The notes under the pieces are model-generated. The model saw only the letters and a program-made list of their open reading frames with translations, was not told the DNA's origin and searched no databases. A stretch of DNA of 64,000 nucleotides from contig NC_029520.1 in NCBI RefSeq assembly GCF_001577835.2, positions 48,086,381 through 48,150,380 on the forward strand, written 5' to 3'. The DNA is from Coturnix japonica (lineage: Eukaryota; Chordata; Aves; Galliformes; Phasianidae). The number at the start of each line of letters is the position of its first letter. Positions within the stretch are counted from its first letter, which is position 1. The translations under genes were made by a program, and so were the position numbers. Shown here in pieces: positions 1 through 12,000 of this stretch.

Positions 1-1159
1 TTCTCTGGGATTAATGCTAGGGGTGTTCCTCCATATAAAATAATGCCACTTGTATAAACCTCATCAGCGAATACAAGAAGCCATCAGAAGTTAACTCCAA
101 AGCAGCACAAGTGCTGTAACTTATAGCCTCTCTATAACCTTCTTATGGGCTTGGCCTTTTGCACAGCCCCATTTGAGAGTAAGCAACATTCAGAAACACA
201 AGCCTGTGGCTCCGGTGAAAGGAGGTGACTTTCCCTGCGAGTCAGGGCAGCACAAAGGATGAGGCACGCTGAGCGTGGAAGCAATGAAACTGCAGATTTT
301 AGACTAGATTGTTTTCCTAGCATTGCCAAACTCGTTTCAGACGTGCAACTACTGCACAGAGCTGCAAGCACGCACCAAATACTCGCAAATGAGGAGCAGC
401 GTTTTGCCCTCTGACATCTACTTTAGTTATTTAAGAAATGGAGGGGGAAAGCTTATACACGCTGGAGTCAGTGGGAAGTCACCACTAGCTCCAGCAGGAT
501 CCCTTTCACACCGCAGTAAGCTCAGTGCACTGAAACCAACTCGAGCTTATTCTTTGTTTTATAAACTAAGAGCTCGGAGCTCTTCTTGCTTTCTGCCTCT
601 TGCATTTTGGAGGAGGGTGTTCACATATTTGAAAGGCTCCTTTGTGCCTTGAGGCTTCAGATCTTTTTCCAGTCGTGCAAAGCAGGCAGAAGTTTCTCAT
701 CCTTTACACACTGCACATAGTCTCTGTCTGTCCAGACTAAAAAGTATCACTTTTTCAAGGCAAAATATAATAATCATAATAAAAAACAACCCACAGTTGT
801 ACAGACTCCTGTTTATATCCTTAACGCCTGTGGTCCTTTAACCCCAGCAACTGTACAGAGATTCATTCCTGGGGGCTCAGCCCCACTGTTAAAGTGCAGG
901 CACAGAGCAGAGGGAGCGAGGTGAGGGAAAGGACGGGTGACAGAGCAGGCATAGGACAAACAGCCTGCTGCCTGCATTTAGCTAAATTAACCCTGCAATG
1001 CGTTTAAATAGACGCTTGGGAAAAACAGCGAGAAATTGTATTTAATAACTGGGAAGCGACACTGAAGAATGCACACCAAGACCTGAAGAGTGAAGGAAAC
1101 TATGTGGCAAGGACAATTACAAGTCAGTCAATAGAAAAAGTAGTTAACTCTAATTTACG

Positions 1160-2280
1160 ACGACCACGGGGACTGCCTAATCCTTACCGCCGCCCCAAAG
1201 CAGTGGGGCTTTAGCTACTAAGAACACACCCGATGCGGCATCACCGTTTGCAGCAACAACTTGTCAGTTGCAGGTGATGTATTGGCTATCGTTAGTTATT
1301 CGGTAGTTCCTAAGAAAAAATAATAATAATCTAAAAGCTACAGTGTCTCCTACATTCTCAGGGTCCTATCTATGCTACAGAGTGGAAACCGAGGGGTGGA
1401 TTGCCATCAAAACACCTCGTATATAAACGTCAAAAAACAGCCGGGCTGATTATAGCCTGTTGAGACTTCACTTAAGCACTCAGCAGGTGCTTAAGTTGCG
1501 GTAATTGACTGCTGGAGTGGTACCGTGATTGTCCTTCAATTTACATATGAACCGTTCAATAAACTTTAAGTGGTTTCGAGTAATTTGAGACAACAGCTGA
1601 TCAAACAAGCTTTTAACAAGCTTCGCATTCCAGTAGCGACTGCAACCCCTCTCCGTAGCCGTACGAAACAGAAAGCCGCAGCCAACGCTTGGCAAACCCA
1701 CCCCATCAACCGGACTTTTATATGCAATAAACGCTGAGCAAGCCCGGCACTAACAAAACGTTCTATAGGGCTGCTTCCTATAGCACCAACACGCCTCAGG
1801 GATCGAAGCACCCTTGCAAACTCTCCCCTGATCAAAACCTGCTCGTTTCCTGCAGCTGCCCCGCTCGCTCCTCCAAGTTTCCTTTTTTCCCCCCCTTAAA
1901 GGACAAGGCAGCTCAAAAAGTGCGTATCAGCGGCTCTTCCAGCACAGCTCGTTAGTATCAGGCTCCTCTGCCTTCAAACACTGCGGTTTGCCTTTCCATA
2001 ACGCAATCAAGAGCTCTGGAGACAGTCTGTAGGGAAACTAAGACAGGTTGAACTACTACTAAATTTGCCTACGCTACCGACTAAGACATCCCAACTCGCT
2101 CACTATTCAGCGCTAACAGGGCAACGAAATCCTCGGCAGCTTTGCTTTCGATCACTTAAAGCAAGGGAAAACACACTCAGGAAAGTAACAACAGCTCCGC
2201 TTGTGCGATTAACCCGAAAATAACCGGGCAACGCACTGGACCCGGCTGCACTGAGCCCCGCAGTCAGAGCAGGGATCCTT
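1160..2280. promoter_or_regulatory. CpG-undepleted segment, candidate promoter, no ORF recognised
   Basis: CpG dinucleotides are frequent here (about 20 by eye in 1900-2270) although base composition is only moderate, unlike the CpG-poor sequence before it. No coding exon is recognisable. In other vertebrates the next gene beyond HSPA2, in the same orientation, is PPP1R36, so this could be its promoter or first exon; that link is inference only. A plus-strand TATATAAA lies at 1420-1427. Positions 1-1150 show nothing I can call. Confidence 0.35.
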
Positions 2281-2505
2281 TCTCTGCCCTTGTTTCCACA
2301 TTATTTCGGTGGCACGTACATTGTGAGCCGCCCTGGGCCCCATGTTGGCTTTGCTGCCAGCCCGGCTCTGGGACAGCACAGGAAAACCTTATACCCCCCC
2401 CTTCGTAACAAAACCTCACCACCCCAACCCTGCTCGGGGTCTCCCTCCCCACCACCCCAACCCCATTAGAGAAAGGAGAAAGAGAAATTTCTGCTTTAAA
2501 TAAGT

Positions 2506-2515
2506 TTTATTTATT
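2506..2515 (-). terminator. HSPA2: Poly(A) signal of HSPA2
   Basis: Overlapping AATAAA hexamers on the minus strand (TTTATTTATT on plus), about 380 nt beyond the HSPA2 stop codon. They are the nearest canonical signals and imply a 3'UTR of about 0.4 kb covering roughly 2490-2891. Confidence 0.65.
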
Positions 2516-2891
2516 ACCAAAATTTCCAGAAGCTGCACTTGGCATTTCTCATCTTTCATCATTTTATGGTTGTTTTTTTCCATGCATAACTTGAAACTTG
2601 TCAACTGCAACAGTCGAGTGGTTACTTTAGAAGAGACATTGAAACAGACAAACATCCAGAATACAAGTAGCTGTATCTGAATAACAAAACTTCTCTATTA
2701 CTAACCTTATAAAGCAGGACCGTGCCTTCCCTTTTATCAAAACCAAGCTGATAGATCTGCCTTTATACACACCCAACAGAATAAACTCTGTTATTGGTAA
2801 TGACGTTTTTCTTAAACGTTAGGGGGAAAAAAAAAATATAAAGCAAAAGAATGGAGTGACTGTCCATAAACCAGTCTATAGTTGAGTCCTT

Positions 2892-4796
2892 TTAATCTAC
2901 TTCTTCAATGGTTGGACCACCGGAGCCACCTGCCCCAGCTCCTCCAGCTCCCTGGTACAGTTTTGTGACAATCGGGTTGCAGAGTTTCTCCAGCTCTTTC
3001 TGCTTGTGTTCATACTCTTCTTTCTCTGCCATCTGGTTTCGGTCGAGCCAACTGATCACCTCCCGGCACTTGTCCAGCACTTTCTGCTTGTCCTGGTCGC
3101 TGATCTTTCCCTTCAGTTTATCATCCTCCACCGTCTGCTTCATGTTGTAAGTATACGACTCGAGGGAGTTCTTGGCTCCCACCCTATCTCTGTTGGCTTC
3201 ATCCTCTGCTTTGTATTTCTCTGCTTCTTGCACCATACGGTCAATATCATCTTTGCTAAGGCGACCCTTGTCATTGGTGATGGTTATCTTGTTCTCCTTC
3301 CCTGTACTCTTGTCCACGGCACTGACGTTCAGGATACCATTAGCATCTATATCGAAAGTGACCTCGATCTGAGGGACTCCACGGGGTGCTGGGGGGATGC
3401 CCGTTAGGTCAAACTTGCCCAGCAAGTTGTTGTCCTTTGTCATAGCCCTCTCACCTTCATACACCTGGACTAGGACGCTGTTCTGGTTGTCTGAGTAGGT
3501 GGTGAAGGTCTGCGTTTGTTTGGTGGGAATGGTGGTGTTACGCTTGATGAGAGCGGTCATCACTCCACCAGCTGTCTCGATGCCCAGGGACAGGGGGGTG
3601 ACATCCAACAGGAGCAGATCTTGCACGTTTTCAGACTTGTCTCCCATGAGGATAGCTGCTTGCACAGCAGCACCATAAGCAACTGCTTCATCTGGATTGA
3701 TGCTCTTGTTGAGCTCTTTGCCATTGAAGAAGTCCTGCAGCAACTTTTGGATCTTAGGAATACGAGTGGAGCCCCCCACGAGCACAATCTCCTGGATCTG
3801 GCCCTTATCGAGCTTGGCATCTCGCAGCGCCTTCTCCACTGGCTCCAGGGTACCACGGAAAAGATCAGCATTGAGCTCCTCAAAGCGGGCACGAGTGATG
3901 GAGGTGTAGAAATCAATGCCCTCAAAGAGGGAGTCAATCTCAATGCTGGCTTGCGTGGAAGAGCTCAGAGTACGCTTCGCCCTCTCACAAGCTGTACGCA
4001 GCCGCCTCACTGCTCGCTTATTGCCAGCAATGTCACGCTTGTGCTTACGCTTGAACTCTTCCACAAAATGGTTCACCATACGGTTGTCAAAGTCCTCCCC
4101 ACCCAGGTGGGTGTCCCCAGCTGTGGACTTCACCTCAAAGATGCCATCCTCGATGGTAAGAATGGACACATCAAAAGTGCCCCCTCCCAAGTCAAAGATG
4201 AGCACATTCTTCTCTCCAGCCCGGGTACCTTTCTTGTCCAAGCCATAGGCAATAGCAGCAGCCGTGGGCTCGTTGATAATACGCATCACGTTAAGGCCAG
4301 TGATGGTACCAGCATCTTTGGTGGCCTGGCGCTGGGAGTCATTGAAGTAAGCAGGCACTGTGATAACAGCATTCTGTACCTTTTTCCCCAGGTAGGCCTC
4401 AGCAATCTCCTTCATCTTGGTGAGCACCATGGAGCTGATCTCCTCCGGGAAGAAGGTCTTCATCTCTCCTTTGTACTCCACTTGCACCTTGGGCTTGCCA
4501 CCCTCATTCACCACACGGAAGGGCCAGTGCTTCATGTCCGACTGCACCGTGGGGTCGTCATACTTGCGGCCGATGAGACGCTTGGCATCAAAGATGGTGT
4601 TGGTGGGGTTCATGGCCACTTGGTTCTTGGCAGCATCCCCGATGAGACGCTCCGTATCGGTAAAGGCCACATAGCTGGGCGTGGTGCGGTTTCCCTGGTC
4701 GTTGGCGATGATCTCCACTTTGCCATGCTGGAAGACACCCACACAGGAATACGTGGTGCCCAGGTCGATGCCGATGGCCGGCCCTTTGCCTGACAT
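2892..4796 (-). CDS. HSPA2: Heat shock 70 kDa protein, HSPA2 orthologue (avian HSP70), intronless
   Basis: Complete single-exon HSP70 of 634 residues. HSP70s are ATP-driven chaperones of cytosol and nucleus that bind exposed hydrophobic peptides under control of J-domain proteins and exchange factors. All family signatures are visible: GIDLGTTYS near residue 8, [12 protein letters not shown] near 200, [11 protein letters not shown] near 338, the substrate-binding beta domain, a helical lid, a short Gly/Ala-rich tail and the C-terminal EEVD that docks TPR co-chaperones such as HOP and CHIP. A basic NLS-like stretch (KRKHKR...KRAVRRLR) lies near residues 246-264. The start [11 protein letters not shown] is the family start and the stop is TAA. 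The neighbour ZBTB1 and the sequence both point to HSPA2 rather than HSPA8, which has introns. From general knowledge, birds use this gene as a heat-inducible HSP70; the upstream heat-shock elements agree with that. Confidence 0.98.
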   Translation of the reverse strand: MSGKGPAIGIDLGTTYSCVGVFQHGKVEIIANDQGNRTTPSYVAFTDTERLIGDAAKNQVAMNPTNTIFDAKRLIGRKYDDPTVQSDMKHWPFRVVNEGGKPKVQVEYKGEMKTFFPEEISSMVLTKMKEIAEAYLGKKVQNAVITVPAYFNDSQRQATKDAGTITGLNVMRIINEPTAAAIAYGLDKKGTRAGEKNVLIFDLGGGTFDVSILTIEDGIFEVKSTAGDTHLGGEDFDNRMVNHFVEEFKRKHKRDIAGNKRAVRRLRTACERAKRTLSSSTQASIEIDSLFEGIDFYTSITRARFEELNADLFRGTLEPVEKALRDAKLDKGQIQEIVLVGGSTRIPKIQKLLQDFFNGKELNKSINPDEAVAYGAAVQAAILMGDKSENVQDLLLLDVTPLSLGIETAGGVMTALIKRNTTIPTKQTQTFTTYSDNQNSVLVQVYEGERAMTKDNNLLGKFDLTGIPPAPRGVPQIEVTFDIDANGILNVSAVDKSTGKENKITITNDKGRLSKDDIDRMVQEAEKYKAEDEANRDRVGAKNSLESYTYNMKQTVEDDKLKGKISDQDKQKVLDKCREVISWLDRNQMAEKEEYEHKQKELEKLCNPIVTKLYQGAGGAGAGGSGGPTIEEVD

Positions 4797-4906
4797 GATG
4801 CCGGATTCCTTTGCTCAGTCACTCGCTGTCTCGCGGTCACGTCTCTCCGTCCCGCTCCCGCTGCTGTCTGCGGCGCGATGTGCCGTTACGGCGCCGCTCG
4901 CGCCCC

Positions 4907-4913
4907 TTTTATA
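4907..4913 (-). promoter_or_regulatory. HSPA2: TATA box of HSPA2
   Basis: TATAAAA on the minus strand, preceded by GC-rich sequence. It lies about 110 bp upstream of the ATG and predicts a transcription start near 4877-4883 and a 5'UTR of roughly 80-90 nt with no intron. Confidence 0.85.
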
Positions 4914-4925
4914 GCCGGCTCAGCC

Positions 4926-4948
4926 TTCTTCTGGAACCTGCCAGAAAG
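4926..4948 (-). promoter_or_regulatory. HSPA2: Heat-shock element, proximal to HSPA2
   Basis: Contains TTCtgGAA (4929-4936) with a further GAA at 4944-4946 in 10-bp phase, just upstream of the TATA box. This is the inverted-repeat arrangement bound by HSF trimers, although the middle unit is degenerate. Confidence 0.7.
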
Positions 4949-4994
4949 CTGAGGACCAATCCAGACGGCCGGCTGCTGAAGCTGACCAATCGCC

Positions 4995-5010
4995 TTCGGG
5001 AATAGACGAA
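4995..5010 (-). promoter_or_regulatory. HSPA2: Second heat-shock-element-like site of HSPA2
   Basis: A perfect TTCggGAA dimer at 4995-5002, followed by another GAA at 5008-5010 that is out of the ideal 10-bp phase. Its place between CCAAT boxes in the HSPA2 promoter favours function, but a single dimer is weak evidence. Confidence 0.5.
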
Positions 5011-5189
5011 GAGCGCCCGCCTCCTGCCTCCTGTCCAATCAGAAGCGTGCTTCCCCCTCCCCAGCCCACCCCTCTCCCGCACATTGCAGCTTCTTCCTGT
5101 TTGTTCTCGATCCGTCTCGCTTTCTAACCTACGCCACTCCCCTCAGCCAATCACAACGCGCGCTCCTCATTCGCCCCGCCCCCGAGGCT

Positions 5190-5199
5190 AGAAAGTTCC
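5190..5199 (-). promoter_or_regulatory. HSPA2: Distal heat-shock element of HSPA2
   Basis: The decamer aGAAagTTCc matches the nGAAnnTTCn heat-shock consensus and sits in a CTAGAAAGTTCCAG context typical of HSP70 promoters, about 280 bp upstream of the TATA box. Confidence 0.65.
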
Positions 5200-5424
5200 A
5201 GTGGAGGTTAGGCGCGATGCAAATGATTGACATCAGCGTTATCCAATAAAAACCAAGCTGCTCTGTGAGGGCTGTGTTGGGTGGGTGCTGCCTCTCAGGG
5301 CTTGGCCCATCCCGCTCCGCGTTCTGTGCTCGTAATGTTTGTAATTCCTAAAAGTTCACTCCAACGTGTCACGCCGCTGCTGGGGAATTTACCCTTATTT
5401 GGTCTCAACTCACACAACTTCTCC

Positions 5425-5427
<3 letters not shown>

Positions 5428-5469
<42 letters not shown>

Positions 5470-5492
5470 TCCCCCCCCCCCCCCCCCCCCCC
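5428..5492. repeat. Long homopolymeric C tract (C40, TCT, C22)
   Basis: Forty consecutive C, then TCT, then 22 consecutive C, about 550 bp upstream of the predicted HSPA2 start. The minus strand is therefore a long G run able to form G-quadruplexes. Such tracts are length-unstable and hard to sequence, so the exact length may be an assembly estimate. Confidence 0.95.
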
Positions 5493-8400
5493 GCCTTCAT
5501 ACCGCGCTCTGCTTCCCGCCTTCCCCCCTTTCCCCTCAGAGTGGAGGTCTCGGGCCGCCCCCTTCTCCTCAGAGAAGCCGCTTGGTGCTCCTATGGCGGG
5601 GGGCGATCGGAGCGATATTATCGCCTTCCCCTGTGGTAGAAGCAGAGATTTGCAGCCCTGTTGCTGCCTGTTGCTGCCTGGTGACCATTCTTGAAACGTC
5701 TCCAAATTTTTCTCTGTTGTGCTAATGTAAGATGTCGTCACGCCCACATTGAGCTGAAGCGATGAGGGTATTAACTCGGAGCGAGGAAGAAAAGAGTGAA
5801 AATCTGCCGTGCTTCCTCCGTGTTATTCCTCGTAACTTTGAGAAAAAGGCTTCAAAATATTGCAGTTATAGCAAAGAGAGCAAAATAACATGCTGAGATC
5901 CCTCTTCCCCTCATAGATAGCCATGTTAAAAGTGCAGCTAGAAGTCTGCTGTCCACAGACTTACATTGTGCTATGTGAAAGGATTAAATGCACTGTTTAA
6001 GGCATCTTTGGTTCATTTTGTCCCCAGCCTTTCGCATTTTGTTGTAGCAGCTCTCACAGCAAATGTTACAGTTCTTACCAGAGTGATTTATGCCCTTGTA
6101 GTTATTATATACTTTCAAAACTAGCCTTGCTTCAATTAGTGGGTTTTCCAAAGCTTTTTTGTATGACACAAAGTTTCCATTTCTTTTACGTAGCCTGTGT
6201 GTGTGTAGTTTGGAGACAGAAGGGCTTCAATTTCTGATGCTAAATAACAAACATGCTTAGATAACTATTATTCTCCCACAGGTCCTAGTCCTTTTTAATA
6301 CAGAGGTTTTGACTTTGGAGAAATCCAGTAGAAATCAATGGGAAATGGAAGCTGTCAGTCTCCGTACCCCCAGCAGGAGCTTCTCTGTGCATCCCATACA
6401 CATATTCCTTGGATGGGAAGGGTGTCGATTTCTCTTGTAGTCAAACCAGTGACTGATTCATCACTAAACTATCTCTTCCTGTAATTCCCTGCTACTTCAT
6501 TCAGCTGATTGTATCTTAGGGTGCAGAGATAAGTACCAGAGCAATACAAAGAGAGCTGGCTGATAAATTCAGCTTCAGGTGAAAAATAGATGTCATTTAT
6601 TACTTGTATCCTTCTGAGGGCTATCCCTAGGAACACTGGTGATGCATGAGAACCCTGTTTTGGTAGATGCAGTATGAACACAGACACTGTTATTTCAGAG
6701 CAAAAAGAGGATTCTTGCCTCAAAAACATATGTATAAAAAGAAATGGAGAGAACAAATGAATCAGGAAATAACACAAAAATACTGATTAGCATAATTAGC
6801 AAGTTTTGTATCAAAATCAATTTGATGCCTCATTTAAATGCACTTGTAATCAAACAGATTCAGAAGTGAGATTTCTTGAATTTGGCCAAAAGCTTTTAAT
6901 CATGTTGTAGCAGCCCAGGCACAACAGCTCCAGACAAAACCTGCTTGGGGTGGTGCTTCCCTTTGTCCAGTCACTAATATGTCCCAGGTGTAGTTGTGCA
7001 GATACCCAGATGTGCTGATAACCCACTAAAGAGTTGCTCGTAGTGACTGAATTACTGCTTACCCTATTACCACCAGTCCTATGTATTTTAAAACTTTAAT
7101 TGGAGTTTCACAGTAGTAAATGTGGGGAGAATGTCTTGGAGGAACACATGAGCATACCATTTCAATGCTAATAGTGTAAATAGTGGGCAATCATGGACAA
7201 TATCAAGAAAAATCAAAAGATCTGTGGTCTCGGGCTACCAAATACTTAATTTAGCCCCCTGCAGAAGTATTTCTTTTTCAGTTGAGCACACAGCTGCTGT
7301 TTTCCCCTTGTACAACAACACCTACAGGCCTAAGCTGCTTTTTTAACTTTTGTTTCCAAGCAAAAATTGATGTGATTTTGTCATTATTACTCACCTCTTA
7401 CAGACGGCCTTAGAGAAAGTCCAGTCTAACTAGAGAGAACAGCCTCTAGAACCTCATTAGACTTATTCTCTCTTCTCAGCAGAGCTATTACGAGCCTCCT
7501 TTTTGTCAGCACTTCTCTTAAGACTTGCAGCACAATTTGTGCACCAACTCATCTCTACAGTCATCTTCTCATATGGGAAGAGCCAGAGGATTTTCTTTTA
7601 TGTTGCTTCATATGCAGTCATGTTACAGGTGAGCCAAACAGACTGGTTCGGAAATTAGAGAGTGGGTTTTATGCTGAGGACACAAGTCTGGTTTTCCTTT
7701 TAAAGAAACATCTGCTGGATTCCCCGTCCTGAATCTGTAAGCCATATTTCCCAGGACATCCAGACTGTACCTCTGGAACTACACAGGCCCCTTTCTGATG
7801 CACTTATTTGTGTTCAGGATCGACCACACACCCGTGTCTCCTGCTTGGCAGTTACGCAACATGCTGTAGGCTATTCTCCATTACACCACCCAGACGGAGC
7901 TGGAGATGATATTTAGACTTCTGTGAAGCAAGAGCTCAGTATCTGGAACAGAACTGAGCACTCAGCCCATATCCTTATCTTGATAACAGGAAGAATTTTT
8001 TTTCCTCATCTATTTCATAAGGCAATATAGTTTAAAAATAGGATTGAACACAAGTTACAGTTTAATCAGACATCAGCTGCTTGGTTCATAAAGATAATAA
8101 AGTTAAAACACGATGGCCTGTCATATACAGGAGTTAAGGTCTGATGATCAGAACACCTTAGATCTTAAATTCTGGAGATTATCAGCCATTTGCAAAACTT
8201 ATTCAGAAAACAGCATAAATCAGATTGTACTGGCGAGCATCACTGAATTATTTTACAATGTATCACCCAGCACAGGGAAATCTAAGCAGCGATTGTTCCA
8301 AGAACAAATAATACTCGATCATACTGCCCTTTCATCACTGCCACTTTTTCATCTCGTGTCTATTTTTGAATCTATGAAGGTAATTGGAATGCAGACAAGA

Positions 8401-8972
8401 ACCACCGGCGTTTGAAATGACAACAGATTTTTCTGCAAGGTTCTATTGTGTTAAAAGCAGAAGTTCGTGTGGGGGGAACCATGTAACTTCTGCAGTTACT
8501 TTGTCTTTAGATACTCTTTGCATGTAGATGTTCCTTTATTTGAAAGACAACCACAATTCATGTCTTCTCTTAAATACTTTTTTCTTTTTTCCCCATGAAA
8601 AGTAAAATCTACATGTTGGTATATCAAGTAATTATACAGATGGGGAAGCAGGGCTGTATTGGATTGAAGAGGCTCAACAAAATGAAGAGAATCTGTAACG
8701 CTGATCAAACCAGCCCTTGGTGTTTCAAGGAATAACTATTTTACAATGAAGTGGTTTTGAGGCACTCGTACATACATATATGTCTGAAAGTTCGCTGAGG
8801 AATGATTAAAAGCTGAGGGTGGTATCACTGATGCTAACTAGATCAACTGGTGTGTTGTGCAGTTCAGGCATCCCGTTCCACACTACTTTTTATAACTGCA
8901 GCCTCCTTTTCTAACAGACAGTGCTAACTTACTGGCAGTAATAAAGGACCCTAAAGCAGCCAGTCTGTGAGT

Positions 8973-9025
8973 AATCATAGAATCACATCAGAAAAGGACC
9001 TCAGCAGGTCACCTAGTCTGCCCTT
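8973..9025 (-). mobile_element. CR1 LINE 3'-end fragment (diverged)
   Basis: The string AATCATAGAATCACATCAG followed by AGGACCTC and a TCACCTAGTCTGCCC-like segment matches the reverse complement of the CR1 3' tail (…GGTCC…ATTCTGTGATTCT). Short and diverged, so an old 5'-truncated copy. Confidence 0.6.
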
Positions 9026-12000
9026 TTGTGTCTAAAGTCTCTTTTCTTGCAATTTAAACCAACCATTTCTATTCCTATCGATTGTGGATATGAGAGAACA
9101 CTCTTCTATCTTCTATTTTTTCTTTGCCCTCTGCTTTTACAGATGTGAAAATTATTTTCTTTCCCCTCCAACATCTCTTCTGTAAGATGGCCTAAAATCC
9201 TTCGGTCTGCCCTCAAAGCAGTGTTTTCTTGACATTCACACTGCTTTCTCCTGGGTTCTCTGCATGCAACTTGTATCTTCATTTTCAAGGGCTGTAATCA
9301 AAACAGGAGACATCACTCACTCACACCTTAGCAGTTCTGAAGGAGCACATTATACTCCTGTTTCGACGCTGTCATTCTCACCTTTATTTGCAACAGCACA
9401 ATGTTGCAGTCGTTCTCAGAACTTGATCCACAATAACACGTATATTCTTTTCAGTGGAAATTAAGCAGCTGTTCCTTTACTTACTAATAATTCCAAACTG
9501 CACTTGCTCCTGCTAAATAGCATCATATGTTTTCACGTCATATCTGCACCTTGCTAAGATCATTTCAAATTCTAATATATTCTTGTATACTTAAAGACCA
9601 ATTCTGCTTGGTCTTGTTTGAATATATAAAAGGGATACTTGTACAGGTGCTCAGTGAATGAAAACAAAGATTTTTTGCAAGAACAGCCATGAATGGCATT
9701 AACTGGACTATAATTATTGGCATCTAATTATTAACTGCAAAGCTGGGAAATGATGTTAAGTCTTAAAGAAGGAAAATGGTATAAGGAAAGCACAATACTT
9801 CATAAAGGTCGACATAATTTGAGGTATCTTTCTGATTGAGTTAGATGCTTAGTGTGAAGATTTTTGGAGGTAACTGAGCTACAGCAGTGCTGTGAATTTC
9901 TCTTGTGTTATGTGATTTTTGCTCATCTCAGGTTCTGATACTGTCATTCTTATTAGGCGAGTGGGAAAAATGCAGGAGCAGATGAAGCTGATGGTAACTG
10001 GAACTTCACCCTGTTGCTGGAACTGTTATTAATTCGGCTGTAAAATGGAATTAAATAAAAATAATAAGCAGACTCGTAATAACATTTTATTAAAGATACT
10101 GCATTGAGGCATAGATTAAGCTTTAAAGATGACGAAAATTAACCTGGCATGTCTTCACTGATACTCTCTACACAGACTACAAATAATTGCTAAGTTACAG
10201 AACAGTCAGAGCCTGTTCTAGATGTCCTCTGCTTAAAAATGAAAAAACAAAAGAAGTTAAATAGCTCAAGGCCTATCTTTAGGTGATACTACAAACACAG
10301 TTCCCTTCTCTGCTTTGCAGTAGTCCTACTGTGAGGGCGCTTCCTCCTCTCTATGGAAAGGACATCACATTTGCTATTAGATTTCCCACCTATAACAAGC
10401 CTTCTCTCTCAGCAGGCCCCAGTGGTATCTTGCATTTTCTGGATGTTTGCTGTCCTCCCCATTGCTCTAGCACTGCCACTGGGACAGCAGTGTCAGCATC
10501 CCAGTCCTGTACTGCAGACTTTTTAAAGTCCTGTATTTATTCTGGGGATGTTTTGTGATAATACCGCTGATTCCTTCAACACCCACAGGCTGAAAGGTTT
10601 GGGGCTCTGAAATCAGACTAAGGAACAACATTCAAAGATACCTGAACATCTTTTCTTGCATTTGTATAGCAATTTTATAAACTCAAGAAGAGTAAAGCAA
10701 GCACAGACACATGCCCTGTACAAGCTGCAATACAGACAATATTTTACATACTTCATAACAACAGTAATGAAAATAATGCCAATTATAAATAAAATTGCAG
10801 ACAGATTCTTACCGAGATAACAGTTATACTAAACAATAAAACATCCTCTTATAGTCATAAGTAGAATTAGTAAGATGCATAACTACAGCAGAATATAGGT
10901 CAGCATGTTTAGTCTGCTTACATGAATCAATTTGATCCAGTTGTCTGGAGAAGCAAAAGAAATCACTAATATATATATTTTTAAGCCACGCTGGCCCTGT
11001 TTTTGACCATTTACTGCATTGTTTTGCTTAGTTTGCTCATTCGCTTCCCATTAATCTAGGTAGAAAAACCAGGGCTGCTAAATTACTCAAATCTGAACAT
11101 GAATGCCTGATTCTCTTCTTCAAACCAGCTTTTTCAAGGTACAGATCCAGACCATGGTGCACACTGCGCCCTGTGAAGATTATTGCATGTTTACTCATCT
11201 CCTTCTTGGTCACAATCTTTCACATCCTTGTAACAAGACCAGAGCACCATTTCTTTACTCTCCGCATATAAGCACTGAGCTCCAGGGAAGGTCCTCTTCA
11301 GCTTGCATATGATGATCATGGCAGCAAAGGGAGTCAGGTCAGCTGGATCTTTCTCACCATCCTTTCCTTCCTCAGAGACCCTTTGTGCTCAGTTTTTAAG
11401 TTTTGGGTTTTTTTTTTTTTTCACTTTGTACTTCAGACTAAAACATTTTTTCCCCTCTCTTCTAACACTCATCAGTTTAGCATTGTAACTGTCTGAAAAA
11501 GCGCGTGACTTTTAGTTCGTAAGTACATTTAACTTTAAAGCTAAAAAGTCTAAACAGTTTTTGACAGAAACTCTAATAAGCCTCGTTTCATACAAGCAGC
11601 ACGGCAGCAATATGAACAGCAGATTCTGCAAGCTCAATTCAGCGCAGCCCTTAACGCCTGGCATCTGCCTCTTTAGGCTGTCTGCTCCATGAAAGAGACT
11701 TCGAATTTGTTTTTGACAGGTGTGAATAATAGTCACAAAGGAAGTAAAGTTTTGTAATACAGAGAAGAGTCCAAAACAATTACTGAGGGTTCTAATTTTG
11801 ACTGCTCTGGTGCCTTTTGCGACTGCTGCAGTATGTCAAAAAAGCAAAGGTGGTGCCAACTCAGATCTGGCACACGTGGTTCTGAGTTTTTATGAAATCT
11901 TTTGCCGACAGTTCTTCCTCATGTCTTCTTCAAACCTGGTTCTCTCAGTTGTTCAGAAGCTTAGAAGTCCCTATTTCACTACTGCCATGCAGAAAAGAAA

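Larger units (their letters stand above)
4956..5247 (-). promoter_or_regulatory. HSPA2: Five CCAAT boxes and an octamer in the HSPA2 promoter
   Basis: CCAAT occurs on the plus strand at 4956-4960, 4986-4990, 5035-5039, 5147-5151 and 5243-5247, so all five are in the same inverted orientation relative to HSPA2, as for NF-Y sites. An octamer ATGCAAAT lies at 5217-5224. Repeated NF-Y sites beside heat-shock elements are usual in vertebrate HSP70 promoters. Confidence 0.6.

Noticed and set aside
1140-1200. Minus-strand GGCG|GTAAGG donor-like site near 1187
   Set aside because: No coding sequence or acceptor pairs with it; single donor matches occur by chance.
3516-4793. 425-codon plus-strand ORF
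   Set aside because: Antisense shadow of HSPA2; no family resemblance.
5281-5747. ORFs encoding poly-Pro or poly-Gly
   Set aside because: Translation of the C homopolymer tract.
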